From assembly GCA_002356635.1 (NCBI GenBank), contig CP023454.1, positions 1,410,501-1,474,500 of the forward strand: a stretch of DNA of 64,000 nucleotides. The letters run 5' to 3'. Shown here in pieces: positions 49,427 through 58,271 of this stretch. The position numbers and the translations under genes are program-made. Positions within the stretch are counted from its first letter, which is position 1; every line of letters begins with the position of its first letter. The DNA is from Rhodobacteraceae bacterium QY30. GTDB lineage: Bacteria > Pseudomonadota > Alphaproteobacteria > Rhodobacterales > Rhodobacteraceae. The notes under the pieces were generated by a model. It did not search any database and was not told the origin of the DNA. It worked only from the letters and a program-made list of their open reading frames with translations.

Positions 49427-50914
49427 TCAGACGGTAACGATGCTGGCCGCGACCATGCAGACGCCCGTCAGGCCCAGGCACAGAAGGCTGGTCCCGTCCC
49501 GCGCCGCAAAGACCAGCGGATCGTCGTTCATCTCGCCCCGGTGTGTGACCATCACCATCCGGCTCAGCCAGTAAAGCATGATCGGACAGATCCCCCAAAG
49601 GGCTTTGGGGTAGCTGTAGAATTGCACGACCTGCGGCTGGTTGACGTAGAGCGCCATGATCAGCACCGAAACATAGCCCGCCGCCACCGCCATGGTCGAG
49701 ACGATGGGCAGATCCTCGACCTGATAGCCGCGCCCGCTGGCCCCTGCGGCGCCGCGGATGCGGCTGTCCACCAGTTCCGCCTGGCGCTTCACGGCGGCCA
49801 GGGAAAAGAAGAAGAACACCGACAGGCCCAACAGCCAGACCGTCAGCGAGATGCCGGTCGCAAAGCCGCCGCCCAGGATCCGCACCGTATAAAGCCCGGC
49901 CAGAAGGCAGATGTCGATCACCAGCCGCCGCTTGAAGATCAGCGAGTACGCGGCCGTGGTCACCGAATAGAACAGCAGCGCCGCGAAGAACTTCGGCCCC
50001 AGCGCATGGCCGATGGCAAGTCCCGCCAGGATCAGCGTCAGCGCCGTCGCCATGCCCGTGGGAATCGCGACGGCCCCTGAGGCGAAGGGCCGCAGGCGCT
50101 TGCGCGGGTGATTGCGGTCGGCGCGCAGGTCGAACAGGTCATTGACGATGTAGACGCTGGACGCCACCAGGCAGAAGGCCACGAAGGCCAGCGTCGTCTG
50201 GCCAATCGTGACGGCGCCGATCTCGTGCGCGGCCAGCATCGGAACAAAGACCAGAAGGTTCTTCAGCCATTGGTGCGGCCGGAGTGCCCGCAGGATCGCG
50301 GGCGGGCCGACCCGGGCCTCTCTGGTCAGCCGCACCACCGGCGGCCCCAATTCGCCTAGACGCGCATCCAGAGCCGCCGAACTGTCCAGTGTGACGATCA
50401 GCCCCGCGTTCTGCCAGTTGGGCAGGTCGGCGCGCCCGCGCCCCAGGTAGGCAAACCTGCCCGCCCCGAAGTGTTCGACCAGCCACGCAGGCTTGGACGC
50501 GGGGCCAAGGTCCAGTCCGGGCGCGGCGCCGTGGACTTCGTCGAACAGCCCAAGGGCCGCTGCGATCTTCTCGGCCCAGAGCCGGTCGCGTCCGGTGACC
50601 AGCGCCGTCCGCCCGCCCCGGGCGCGCCAGTCCCGGATGTAGTCCAGAACGGCCGGGTTGTAGGGCAGGGTGGCGGGATCGGTTCGATCTGACCGCGCAA
50701 GTTGGCGGCGCAGTTCCTGCGGCCCCTGTGCAAGCCCTTTCAGAAGGCGCGGCAAGGCGCGCCAGTCGTCCGACAGGCCGGCCCAGAAGCTCTCATAGGC
50801 GATGTCCGACCGCAGGAGCCCCCCGTCCAGATCCACGACCAGCACATTGGGCGCGGGAATTCCGGCGCCTTCGGTCTGGCCATTGCGGGCTGGGCCGTTC
50901 GGAAGGTCGGGCAT
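49427..50914 (-). CDS. HAD domain fused to UbiA-family prenyltransferase
   Basis: 495 residues. The N-terminal about 200 residues are a HAD-like domain (VLVVDLDGGLLRSDIAYESF; ALVTGRDRLWAEKIA). Then comes a UbiA-type membrane domain with about eight helices: polyprenyl-binding NDLFDLRADRNHPRKRLRPF at about residue 272 and DICLLAGLYTVRILGG. Similar HAD-UbiA fusions act on decaprenyl phosphate or related lipid carriers; the substrate is unknown. In the HAD motif DxDGT, Gly replaces the usual Thr. It is convergent with rpsI and upstream of nothing related. Confidence 0.85.
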   Translation of the reverse strand: MPDLPNGPARNGQTEGAGIPAPNVLVVDLDGGLLRSDIAYESFWAGLSDDWRALPRLLKGLAQGPQELRRQLARSDRTDPATLPYNPAVLDYIRDWRARGGRTALVTGRDRLWAEKIAAALGLFDEVHGAAPGLDLGPASKPAWLVEHFGAGRFAYLGRGRADLPNWQNAGLIVTLDSSAALDARLGELGPPVVRLTREARVGPPAILRALRPHQWLKNLLVFVPMLAAHEIGAVTIGQTTLAFVAFCLVASSVYIVNDLFDLRADRNHPRKRLRPFASGAVAIPTGMATALTLILAGLAIGHALGPKFFAALLFYSVTTAAYSLIFKRRLVIDICLLAGLYTVRILGGGFATGISLTVWLLGLSVFFFFSLAAVKRQAELVDSRIRGAAGASGRGYQVEDLPIVSTMAVAAGYVSVLIMALYVNQPQVVQFYSYPKALWGICPIMLYWLSRMVMVTHRGEMNDDPLVFAARDGTSLLCLGLTGVCMVAASIVTV

Positions 50915-51054
50915 CGGAAATTCCAGGGCGTTCGGATGACCAAGGCTATCATGCCCCCTGCGGCCTTGCCAATCGACCTGTGAACGGCGGGCATGAAAAA
51001 TGCCGGGCGCGAAGGCCCGGCCAGGAAAGGTCCGTCAGGGGAAAAGACAGACCG

Positions 51055-51255
51055 TCAGGATCGCGGCAAGGGACGGCCCGCGTCCGCCTCGGCCCGGGTC
51101 AACCCGATGTCGCAAAGCAGGCGATCGTCCAGTTGCGCCAGTGCCGTCAGGCTGCGCCGATGCGCCTGCCGGGCCATCGCCACCTGCAGCAGACGACCGA
51201 ACATCGACCCCATGGCGGGGACCGGAGAGGTCAGGCTGATCTTCTGCGAGGTCAC
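51055..51255 (-). CDS. DUF1127 small protein
   Basis: 66 residues; the C-terminal half AHRRSLTALAQLDDRLLCDIGLTRAEADA is the DUF1127 (YjiS-like) pattern. Such short basic proteins are common in Rhodobacterales and some bind RNA or influence phosphate and stress responses. Start: GTG at 51255 with AAGGAA 8 nt upstream; no ATG fits the conserved region. It is divergent from the MocR regulator and shares its 95-nt promoter region. Confidence 0.75.
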   Translation of the reverse strand: MTSQKISLTSPVPAMGSMFGRLLQVAMARQAHRRSLTALAQLDDRLLCDIGLTRAEADAGRPLPRS

Positions 51256-51273
51256 GGCGGTATTCCTTGATTT

Positions 51274-51317
51274 GTATTGATACAATGCGGGGTATCGGTT
51301 TAAGTGTAGTGATACAA
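51274..51317 (+). promoter_or_regulatory. Direct repeats in the mocR/DUF1127 intergenic region
   Basis: GTATTGATACAA (51274-51285) and GTAGTGATACAA (51306-51317) match at 11 of 12 bases and are 32 bp apart, three helical turns. The first also forms the dyad TTGTAT-TG-ATACAA (51272-51285). MocR regulators usually bind such repeats, so autoregulation is the likely meaning. Confidence 0.5.
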
Positions 51318-51350
51318 CTCGTGCCGTTCCACAGCCAGAGGAAGATTGTC

Positions 51351-52751
51351 TTGGGTACAATTTGGGTACCGGATCTGACACAATTCGACGGACCCAAGTA
51401 TCTGGGCCTGGCCCATTCTCTGCGCGAGGCGATCCGGTCCGGTCAACTGGTCGAAGGGACGCGTCTTCCCCCCGTTCGGGAACTGGCGTGGGAGTTGAAG
51501 ATCACGCCCGGAACCGTCGCGCGGGCCTACCACATCGGCATCCAGGAAGGGCTGCTTGAGGCAGCGGTCGGTCGTGGCACCTTCGTCGCTGCCCGTGCGC
51601 CGCAGTTCGGGCCTTCGGTCGCGCTGCATGAACCGGTGGGGACCCGCAGCCACCAGGGGCCGGTGGACATGCGCTCACCCACCTTGCCGGACGTTGGCCA
51701 ATCGGCGGCGATCGCAGCGATCCTTACGGAAATCATTCCTGAAATCGGGCAGGACTGGCTGGAATATCCGGGTCTGCGCCGTGACCGACCGCTGCGCGAG
51801 GCGCTGGTCGACTATCTGGCCGACCGCAGGCTGGGGGCGATCGACCCCGATGACATTGCGCTGGCGCACGGCGGTCAGAATGCCGTGGGTCTGGTGCTGC
51901 AATGCTGTCTGCGCGGCGACCGCCCGCAGGTGTTCTGCGAGGAGCTGGCCTATCCCGGCTTTCGCCATGCCGCGCGGCTCAACCGCGCCGATGTCGTCCC
52001 GGTGGCGGTCGATGGCTGGGGGATGCGGGCCGACGCGCTGGACGCGGCCTGCCGCCGCCACGGCGGCCGGATCGTCTGCCTGACCACGGCGGCGCAGAAT
52101 CCGACCACCGTGCGGATGCCGCTGGAACGGCGCCAGGACATCGTGCGTGTGGCCCGCAAGCATGACCTTCAGATCATCGAGGACGATTGCTACACGATCA
52201 GCGCCCCGCCCGACCCGGCGCTGCGGGCGCTGGCGCCGGAACGGTGCTGGTATCTGACTTCGTTTTCGAAATCCCATTCCGCAGGTCTGCGCTTCGGCGC
52301 CATCGTCTGCCCGACAGGGCTGGGCGAGGCCGGGCGGCTGGCCGGGCAGCATTCCCATTTCGGCATGCCGCGTCCGGTGACCGAAATCGTCCTGCGGCTT
52401 CTGACCTCGGGTCAGGCGCTGGCGCTCCGTGATCGGGTGCAGGAGGAAATCTCGTCGCGGCTGGCCGACATGGTCGCGGCCTTCGCGGATTTCGACCTGA
52501 ACTGGCAGGAGGGCCTGAGCTTTGTCTGGCTGCGGTTGCCCCGGGGCTGGCGGGCCTCGACCTTCGCGCGCGAGGCCGAAGGGGCGGGCGTCCTGATCCG
52601 ATCGGCCGACGAATATGCGTTGCAGGACGGCACCGCGCCCAATGCCGTGCGCATCGCCATTCCGGGCGGCGAGTCCCGTGCCCGCTATCGCGAGGCGGTC
52701 GACACGCTGGCGCGCCTTCTGGCAGAACCGCCGGCCGATCTGCCGGTTTGA
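51351..52751 (+). CDS. MocR-type regulator (GntR winged helix fused to aminotransferase-like domain)
   Basis: 466 residues. N-terminal wHTH (LREAIRSGQLVEGTRLPPVRELAWELKITPGTVARAYHIGIQEGLL, about residues 18-70), then a type-I aminotransferase fold with the PLP Lys in LTSFSKSHSAGLRFG (about 310). Members (GabR, TauR, PdxR) use PLP adducts as effectors. The start is TTG at 51351, with GAGGAAG at a good distance; no ATG fits. The neighbouring pot-like operon is a plausible target, suggesting an amine or amino acid effector. This is inference. Confidence 0.86.
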   Translation: MGTIWVPDLTQFDGPKYLGLAHSLREAIRSGQLVEGTRLPPVRELAWELKITPGTVARAYHIGIQEGLLEAAVGRGTFVAARAPQFGPSVALHEPVGTRSHQGPVDMRSPTLPDVGQSAAIAAILTEIIPEIGQDWLEYPGLRRDRPLREALVDYLADRRLGAIDPDDIALAHGGQNAVGLVLQCCLRGDRPQVFCEELAYPGFRHAARLNRADVVPVAVDGWGMRADALDAACRRHGGRIVCLTTAAQNPTTVRMPLERRQDIVRVARKHDLQIIEDDCYTISAPPDPALRALAPERCWYLTSFSKSHSAGLRFGAIVCPTGLGEAGRLAGQHSHFGMPRPVTEIVLRLLTSGQALALRDRVQEEISSRLADMVAAFADFDLNWQEGLSFVWLRLPRGWRASTFAREAEGAGVLIRSADEYALQDGTAPNAVRIAIPGGESRARYREAVDTLARLLAEPPADLPV

Positions 52752-52867
52752 CCGCCACAGTCGGGCCTTTTGGCGGTCGTGGCCGGCGTCTGACCCCTTC
52801 CCTCGACGCAGGGCTTGTGCAAACTAGGCATCAAGCAAGACAACATCCAGCAGGATGGTGGGGGACA

Positions 52868-53761
52868 ATGACTTCAGCACCTCGTCCGACCGGGCGGCCG
52901 CGATCACAGGCCTCCAACGGCTATGCCATGATTGCGCCGCCGGCGCTTTACGCGCTGTTGCTTCTGGCCTTGCCGCTGGCCACGGTGGTTTATCTGTCCT
53001 TCATGACCGACGGTCCGGGTGTCCGTGAGGTGATCCGCACCTTCACGCTGTCGAACTACCTTCAGGCCTGGACCGATCCGATCTACCGCGCCCTGATGGG
53101 GCGGTCGCTGTTCGTGTCGACGATGGTGACACTGTTCACGGTCGTGCTGGCCTTTCCGGTGGCCTATTTCGTGTCGTTCCACGTCAGCCCGTCGCGCAAG
53201 TCGTTGTGGCTGTTCCTGATCACCATCCCGTTCTGGACGTCCTATCTGGTGCGGGTGTTCCTGTGGAAGGTGATCCTGGGCTACAACGGCGTCGTGAACT
53301 CGGGCCTGAAGGCGCTGGGGATCATCGACCAGCCCCTGACCTGGATCAACGTCAACGTCGGCGCGATGGTGGCGACGCTGGCCCATGCCTATGCGCCCTT
53401 CGCCATCCTGCCGATCTTCGTCGCGCTGGAAAAGATCGACCGTTCCCTTCTGGAGGCCGGTCAGGATCTGGGTGAAAGCCGCCTGATGACCTTCTTCCGT
53501 GTCACCCTGCCGCTGGCCATGCCGGGCGTGGTGGCCGCCGTGCTGATCGTCTTCATCCCGACGGTGGGCGACTACGTCACGCCCGACATCATCGGCGGCG
53601 GCAAGCTGCCCCTGATCGCCAATGTCATCCAGAAGGAACTGCTGGCCATCGACAACATGCCGCTGGGATCGGCCATCGCCGTATCGGCGATGCTGATCGT
53701 CGGCACCGTTTCGGCGGTGTTCGTCCTGCTGAACGCCCGCTTCCTGAAGGTCAAGAAATGA
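52868..53761 (+). CDS. PotB-type ABC transporter permease (polyamine/opine/amino-acid-like)
   Basis: 297 residues with six membrane helices and the EAA loop LLEAGQDLGESRLMTFFRVTLPLAMPGVVAAVL. It belongs to the PotB branch of the spermidine/putrescine family. No periplasmic binding protein gene lies in this operon. ATG at 52868 after GGTGGGGGA. The stop overlaps the next permease by 4 nt. The gene order mocR-potB-potC-potA suggests the regulator controls it. Confidence 0.9.
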   Translation: MTSAPRPTGRPRSQASNGYAMIAPPALYALLLLALPLATVVYLSFMTDGPGVREVIRTFTLSNYLQAWTDPIYRALMGRSLFVSTMVTLFTVVLAFPVAYFVSFHVSPSRKSLWLFLITIPFWTSYLVRVFLWKVILGYNGVVNSGLKALGIIDQPLTWINVNVGAMVATLAHAYAPFAILPIFVALEKIDRSLLEAGQDLGESRLMTFFRVTLPLAMPGVVAAVLIVFIPTVGDYVTPDIIGGGKLPLIANVIQKELLAIDNMPLGSAIAVSAMLIVGTVSAVFVLLNARFLKVKK

Positions 53762-54570
53762 AGCCGAACCAGAACGGACTGCGCAGCTACACGATCATCT
53801 ACCTGATCTTCCTTTATGCGCCGATCATCCTGCTGCCGATCTTCGCCTTCAACGACGGCACCATCATCGCCTTTCCCCTGAAAGGATTCACCACCAAGTG
53901 GTTCGAGCAGATGGCCGAAAGCGATCAGCTGCTGACGGCGGTCAAGAATTCGCTGATCGTGGCCAGCGCCAGTGCCATCTCGGCGACGATCCTTGCCATC
54001 TTCGCCGCGCGCGCTTCCACCCGCTATGAATTCCGCGGCAAGGGCGGGTTGATGGCGCTGATCATGCTGCCGCTGGTGCTGCCGGAAATCATCATCGCGA
54101 TGGCGATCCTGGTGATCCTTCTGCAGATGGGGCTGAACCTGGGCCTGCACACGATCATCCTCGGCCATACGCTGATGTGCACACCCTTTGCCATCGCCAT
54201 CCTGACGGCGGCGTTCCAGAGCCTGGACAAGTCGCTGGAGGAAGCGGCCTATGATCTGGGCGAGGACGCGTTCAGCACCTTCCGCCTGATCATCCTGCCC
54301 TTGGTGCTGCCGGGCATCATCTCGTCGCTGCTGATCTCGTTCACGATTTCCATGGATGAATTCATTCTGGCCGCCTTCCTGGGCGGAACCGAGACCACCC
54401 TGCCGGTCTACATCTATTCCCAGTTGCGGTTCCCCAAGGCCATTCCCGTCATCATGGCGGTCGCCACGCTTCTGGTCGCGGTGTCGATCTGCCTGCTTAT
54501 TGTTGCTGAATATTTCCGCCGTCGCGGCATCGCGAAAACCGGCGGCAAGGATACCGGAGGCTTCCTGTGA
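53758..54570 (+). CDS. PotC-type ABC transporter permease
   Basis: 270 residues, six membrane helices; EAA loop LEEAAYDLGEDAFSTFRLIILPLVLPGIISSLL. It starts 4 nt inside the PotB-type gene (ATGA overlap) and pairs with it as the second channel half. A cytoplasmic tail with FRRRGIAKTGGK ends the protein. It overlaps the ATPase start by 4 nt, so the operon is translationally coupled. Confidence 0.92.
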   Translation: MKPNQNGLRSYTIIYLIFLYAPIILLPIFAFNDGTIIAFPLKGFTTKWFEQMAESDQLLTAVKNSLIVASASAISATILAIFAARASTRYEFRGKGGLMALIMLPLVLPEIIIAMAILVILLQMGLNLGLHTIILGHTLMCTPFAIAILTAAFQSLDKSLEEAAYDLGEDAFSTFRLIILPLVLPGIISSLLISFTISMDEFILAAFLGGTETTLPVYIYSQLRFPKAIPVIMAVATLLVAVSICLLIVAEYFRRRGIAKTGGKDTGGFL

Positions 54571-55658
54571 CATCCGCCAAACCGATGATCGAACTGAAGG
54601 ACGTGCAGAAGTGGTATGGCGACTACCACGCCCTGCGCGGCATCAATGCGGAAATCCGGGCCGGTGAGTTCTTTTCGCTGCTGGGGCCGTCGGGCTGCGG
54701 CAAGACCACGCTTCTGCGCACCATCGCCGGGTTTGAAGACATCACCTCGGGCGTGGTGATGATCGACGGCAAGTCGATGGAGGACGTGCCCGCGAACCAG
54801 CGCCCCACCAACATGGTGTTCCAGTCCTACGCGATCTTCCCGCACCTGTCGGTGGAACAGAACGTGGGCTTCGGCCTGCGCCGCGATCCGCGGACGGCGG
54901 TCGAAAAGCAGAAGGCCGTGGATGAAGCGTTGGAGATGGTGGGACTGAAGGGCTACGGCAAGCGCGCCGCGCACGCTCTATCGGGCGGCCAGCGGCAGCG
55001 CGTGGCGCTGGCGCGGGCGCTCATCCTGAAGCCGAAGGTCTTGCTGCTGGATGAACCCTTGTCGGCGCTGGACAAGAAGATGCGCGAACACATGCAGGTC
55101 GAACTGATCAAGCTGCAACGCCAGGTCGGGATCACCTTCATTCTGGTCACGCATGACCAGGAAGAGGCGCTGGTCATGTCCGACCGCATCGCCGTGATGT
55201 TCGAAGGCGAAATCGCACAGCTGGACGATCCCGAAAGCCTGTATCGCCGCCCGAAAACCCGCAAGGTGGCGGATTTCATCGGCGTGATGAACTTTCTGCC
55301 CGCGACCGTGCTGTCCGAGGCGGGCGGCAAGGTCGATGTGGACGTGCACGGGTTTGGCCGTGCGACCATTGACGCGGCCCAGGTGTCGAATTCCCATGAC
55401 GGGGCTACCGCTGTCGGCTTCCGGCCCGAAACCCTGACGCTGCTTTACGAAGGCCAGGTCGCCGCCGACCGCGAAGCCCCCGGCACCGTGGAGGAGGTCG
55501 TCTATTACGGCGACATGACCTATTACGATGTCAAGCTGGATGGTGTTGCGGCCCCGGTGCGGATCTCGATGCGCAACGTCTTTGGCCGGGAAGTGCTGGA
55601 ACGCGGCGCACGCACCCGGGTCGCCTGGGCCCCGGGGGCCCTGGTGCTGTTCCGCTGA
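54567..55658 (+). CDS. PotA-type ABC transporter ATP-binding protein
   Basis: 363 residues. Walker A GPSGCGKTTLLRTIAG (about residue 42), signature LSGGQRQRVALARAL, Walker B VLLLDEPLSALD, switch His in VTHDQEEAL, then a C-terminal TOBE_2 domain (from about residue 280) with VGFRPETLTLLYEGQ. It powers the PotBC-like channel. Starts with GTG at 54567 or the downstream ATG; the 4-nt overlap supports the GTG. Confidence 0.94.
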   Translation: MTSAKPMIELKDVQKWYGDYHALRGINAEIRAGEFFSLLGPSGCGKTTLLRTIAGFEDITSGVVMIDGKSMEDVPANQRPTNMVFQSYAIFPHLSVEQNVGFGLRRDPRTAVEKQKAVDEALEMVGLKGYGKRAAHALSGGQRQRVALARALILKPKVLLLDEPLSALDKKMREHMQVELIKLQRQVGITFILVTHDQEEALVMSDRIAVMFEGEIAQLDDPESLYRRPKTRKVADFIGVMNFLPATVLSEAGGKVDVDVHGFGRATIDAAQVSNSHDGATAVGFRPETLTLLYEGQVAADREAPGTVEEVVYYGDMTYYDVKLDGVAAPVRISMRNVFGREVLERGARTRVAWAPGALVLFR

Positions 55659-55673
55659 ACCCCGCGACGGGGA

Positions 55674-56855
55674 TCAGTCCCGGATCCCCCGCATCACCGC
55701 GAGAAGCGCGTTTTCATATTCCAGAAGCTTGGCCTTGCCCCGCGCCAGCGCGGCATCGGCCTCGGCCTTGACGGCGGCGCGGTCCTCGAACCCGGCTCTG
55801 ATCTTTTGCAGGATCGCCTCGGGAGTCTCCTTGGTGCAATCCACCGTGCGCGTAAAACCGATGGAGCCGAAAAGCCCCTCGAACTTGCGCGAATAGGCCA
55901 TGGGAATAACCGGCACGCCCGAGGAGAAGGCCGCAATGCAGGCGTGCATCCGCGCGCCCAGGAAGAAATCCAGACCCGCGATATAGCTTTTCGCTTCCGA
56001 GGGAGAGGCGAAGCGCGGCGCGATCACTGTTCCCGGGAACTCGGCCGCCAGTTTTTCCGATGCGGCGGAATCATCCTCGCCCTGCATCGGGCCAGAGGCC
56101 ACCAGAACATGCGGTACCAGATGCACTTCGCAGCCCAACGCCCTGAAATGTCGGATGATGTCACGCACCAGCGCGGGGTAATCCATCGTCAGGCCGAATT
56201 CGTTCTTGCCCGTATATCCGCCGCCGAACAGCAGGCCCGACACATTCAGGCCCACGCGCACCGGTCCTTCCGCCGCGCGCGGCGCGGGCGCGTCATAGGG
56301 CAGCCGCAACGCCACGTCCGAAGCTTCGACGATATTCGTGATGCCCAGGTCGCGCGCCGCCTGGGTCGACAGCTTGTCCCGGCTGGCGACGACGGCGGAC
56401 CATTTCATGCTGAGCCGGGCCAGGAAACGTGACGAGGCCCTGGTGAACGGTCCGATGGTTTGCGGCGCCAGGATCAGCGGGGTTCCGGCCAGGTGGGCAA
56501 GGTATTTCATGATGAACATCCGCCGCAGCCGTTTGGCCCCGTAGATGTCGGCGAAACTGTCGCCTGCGCCGATGTCGATCACCATGTCCGACCGCCGTGC
56601 TGTGGCGAAGTACTTGCGCGGATCCAGCAACTCCTTGCCGCCGAAGTCGACGATCCGGATATCGGACCCCGAGACGTAGGGCGTGCGGGCGTCCTTCCAG
56701 TCGAAGACCGTGAATTCGATCTTGCGGCCCAGCCGCGCCGCAAGATCGCGAAGGATCGCCACCTCGGACACCGTGAGCGCACCCACGCCCAGATTGTCAG
56801 AGCGGGTCGAGTGCATGATCAGGCAGACGCGGATCGGGCGCAGGGTCTTGGTCAT
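55674..56855 (-). CDS. Polysaccharide pyruvyl transferase family protein
   Basis: 393 residues of the CsaB/WcaK pyruvyl transferase family. Visible: RSDNLGVGALTVSEVAIL (substrate site near residue 18), DIGAGDSFADIYG, LAPQTIGPF and LGARMHACIAAFSSGVPVIPMAYSRKF at the end, the family hallmark. It would transfer pyruvate from PEP to a surface sugar. It lies 15 nt downstream of an F420-type oxidoreductase on the same strand, forming a two-gene unit; no glycosyltransferases are nearby. Confidence 0.87.
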   Translation of the reverse strand: MTKTLRPIRVCLIMHSTRSDNLGVGALTVSEVAILRDLAARLGRKIEFTVFDWKDARTPYVSGSDIRIVDFGGKELLDPRKYFATARRSDMVIDIGAGDSFADIYGAKRLRRMFIMKYLAHLAGTPLILAPQTIGPFTRASSRFLARLSMKWSAVVASRDKLSTQAARDLGITNIVEASDVALRLPYDAPAPRAAEGPVRVGLNVSGLLFGGGYTGKNEFGLTMDYPALVRDIIRHFRALGCEVHLVPHVLVASGPMQGEDDSAASEKLAAEFPGTVIAPRFASPSEAKSYIAGLDFFLGARMHACIAAFSSGVPVIPMAYSRKFEGLFGSIGFTRTVDCTKETPEAILQKIRAGFEDRAAVKAEADAALARGKAKLLEYENALLAVMRGIRD

Positions 56856-56870
56856 GGGATTTCCGGGTGA

Positions 56871-58118
56871 TTATTTCTTGATGGCCGAGGAAGTGGACTG
56901 CCGCATCAGGGTGCGGCGAAGCATCCCCGCGAAGTTCCGCAGGTTCTTGCGGAGGCTGTTTTGCCGTCCGGCGCGCCAGATCTGAAGGCCTGAATATCGG
57001 GGGATGGGCCGCCCGAGGATCCAGAGCGCGGCCAGGCGGACCAGCAGCGCGCGCCGGCGTTCGCGTTGTCCGGGCTGGATGGCCACCAGATCGTCCAGGT
57101 TGAAAGGTTCGGTCCGAATCCGCGCCCGCGCCTCGGCCTCGGCCAGAAGCTTGGCGCCCCAGTGGGTGCGCGCAACGATCAGGCTGGTGCCCTCGGCTTC
57201 TTCGAAGACCGGATATCCCGCTTCGTCGCTTTCCCAGGCATCCGCGCAGACCAGGTCGGCGGCAATGCCGGTTCCGTCGGCGCAGACCTTGCAGCGATGT
57301 TGCAGGTGGCGCGACAGGATCCGGCCCCAGCTGTCATGATAGCTCATCGAGCGTTCCGAGCCGTCCGTCAGGACCGCCGTCGCGCGACCGGGCCACCCGT
57401 TGCCCCGGAAGCGGAAGCTTTGCGTCTGGTCGAGGCTGGTCCCCAAGGCGCGCAGCACTTCGGTTCCGCCGGTATGGCTGGGGACGCCCGCGCAGAAGAA
57501 GGACAGGATCACCGGAAAGACCTGGCCATAGCGCGGTTCGACCGCGATCAGCGCGCGCAGCGCGGCGGCATCACAGGGCTTGCCCACAAAGGCAAAACGA
57601 CGGCCGTCCTCCAGATGGTGCGACAGGTCCGCCAGCGGCGCCGAGGGCGCATAGCGGGATCCGGCCGCGGCGACGATCTGGTCGGGCAGGGTCGAGATGA
57701 CGGTGGTATTGCCGATCGACAGAGCCGGCGAGGCGGCGGTCTGCACGACCGCATCGACGATCCCCTCCGCCAGCAAGTGGATCAGCAGCATCGACAGCGC
57801 GCCGCCCGAAGACCCTGCATGGCGCACCTTCGGATCGGTGGCCCAGCCGGTCTGGACCGAGACGTAAGGCCCCCACAGCACCGGGTCCGGCCGGCCCGCG
57901 GCCTCGACCGTCTGGCCGAGACCCGGACAGATCTCGGCGATCCGGCGATCCTGCGCTTCGGTCAGCGGCGCCGTCTGAACCGGCCTGAGCCAACCGCGGC
58001 CGCGCGTTTCCATGTGAATCCGCTCGGGAAACAGCCCCGCGCAAGCGCCGCAACCGGCGCAAAGATCGCCCCGGGCGACCCGTTCAAGGCTTTTGGATGA
58101 TTCGACAGGTTGCGTCAT
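56871..58118 (-). CDS. Coenzyme F420 hydrogenase/dehydrogenase beta-subunit-like oxidoreductase
   Basis: 415 residues. N-terminal iron-sulphur cluster motif GDLCAGCGACAGLFPE, FrhB-type segments SSGGALSMLLIHLL, GKPCDAAALRAL and FFCAGVPSHTGG, a Cys-rich HRCKVCADGTG, and LVCADAWESDE. These proteins often accompany pyruvyl transferases in exopolysaccharide loci. A flavin-iron-sulphur redox role is likely, but the substrate is unknown and the organism is not expected to make F420. The start at 58118 was chosen at the conserved region; an ATG at 58172 is possible. Confidence 0.8.
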   Translation of the reverse strand: MTQPVESSKSLERVARGDLCAGCGACAGLFPERIHMETRGRGWLRPVQTAPLTEAQDRRIAEICPGLGQTVEAAGRPDPVLWGPYVSVQTGWATDPKVRHAGSSGGALSMLLIHLLAEGIVDAVVQTAASPALSIGNTTVISTLPDQIVAAAGSRYAPSAPLADLSHHLEDGRRFAFVGKPCDAAALRALIAVEPRYGQVFPVILSFFCAGVPSHTGGTEVLRALGTSLDQTQSFRFRGNGWPGRATAVLTDGSERSMSYHDSWGRILSRHLQHRCKVCADGTGIAADLVCADAWESDEAGYPVFEEAEGTSLIVARTHWGAKLLAEAEARARIRTEPFNLDDLVAIQPGQRERRRALLVRLAALWILGRPIPRYSGLQIWRAGRQNSLRKNLRNFAGMLRRTLMRQSTSSAIKK

Positions 58119-58271
58119 CAGTGGCGGTATCTCGGATCCTGGGCGCAGGTTTAGCCGATAATCGTGCCGCATGGCAGCACTAATAGCCAGCATCCCGCGA
58201 GGGGCGCCAAACCGGCGCGACGCCGCCGTGGACCTCGCCGCCGCCCGAACAGTTGGCCGGATTCCGCCGCT

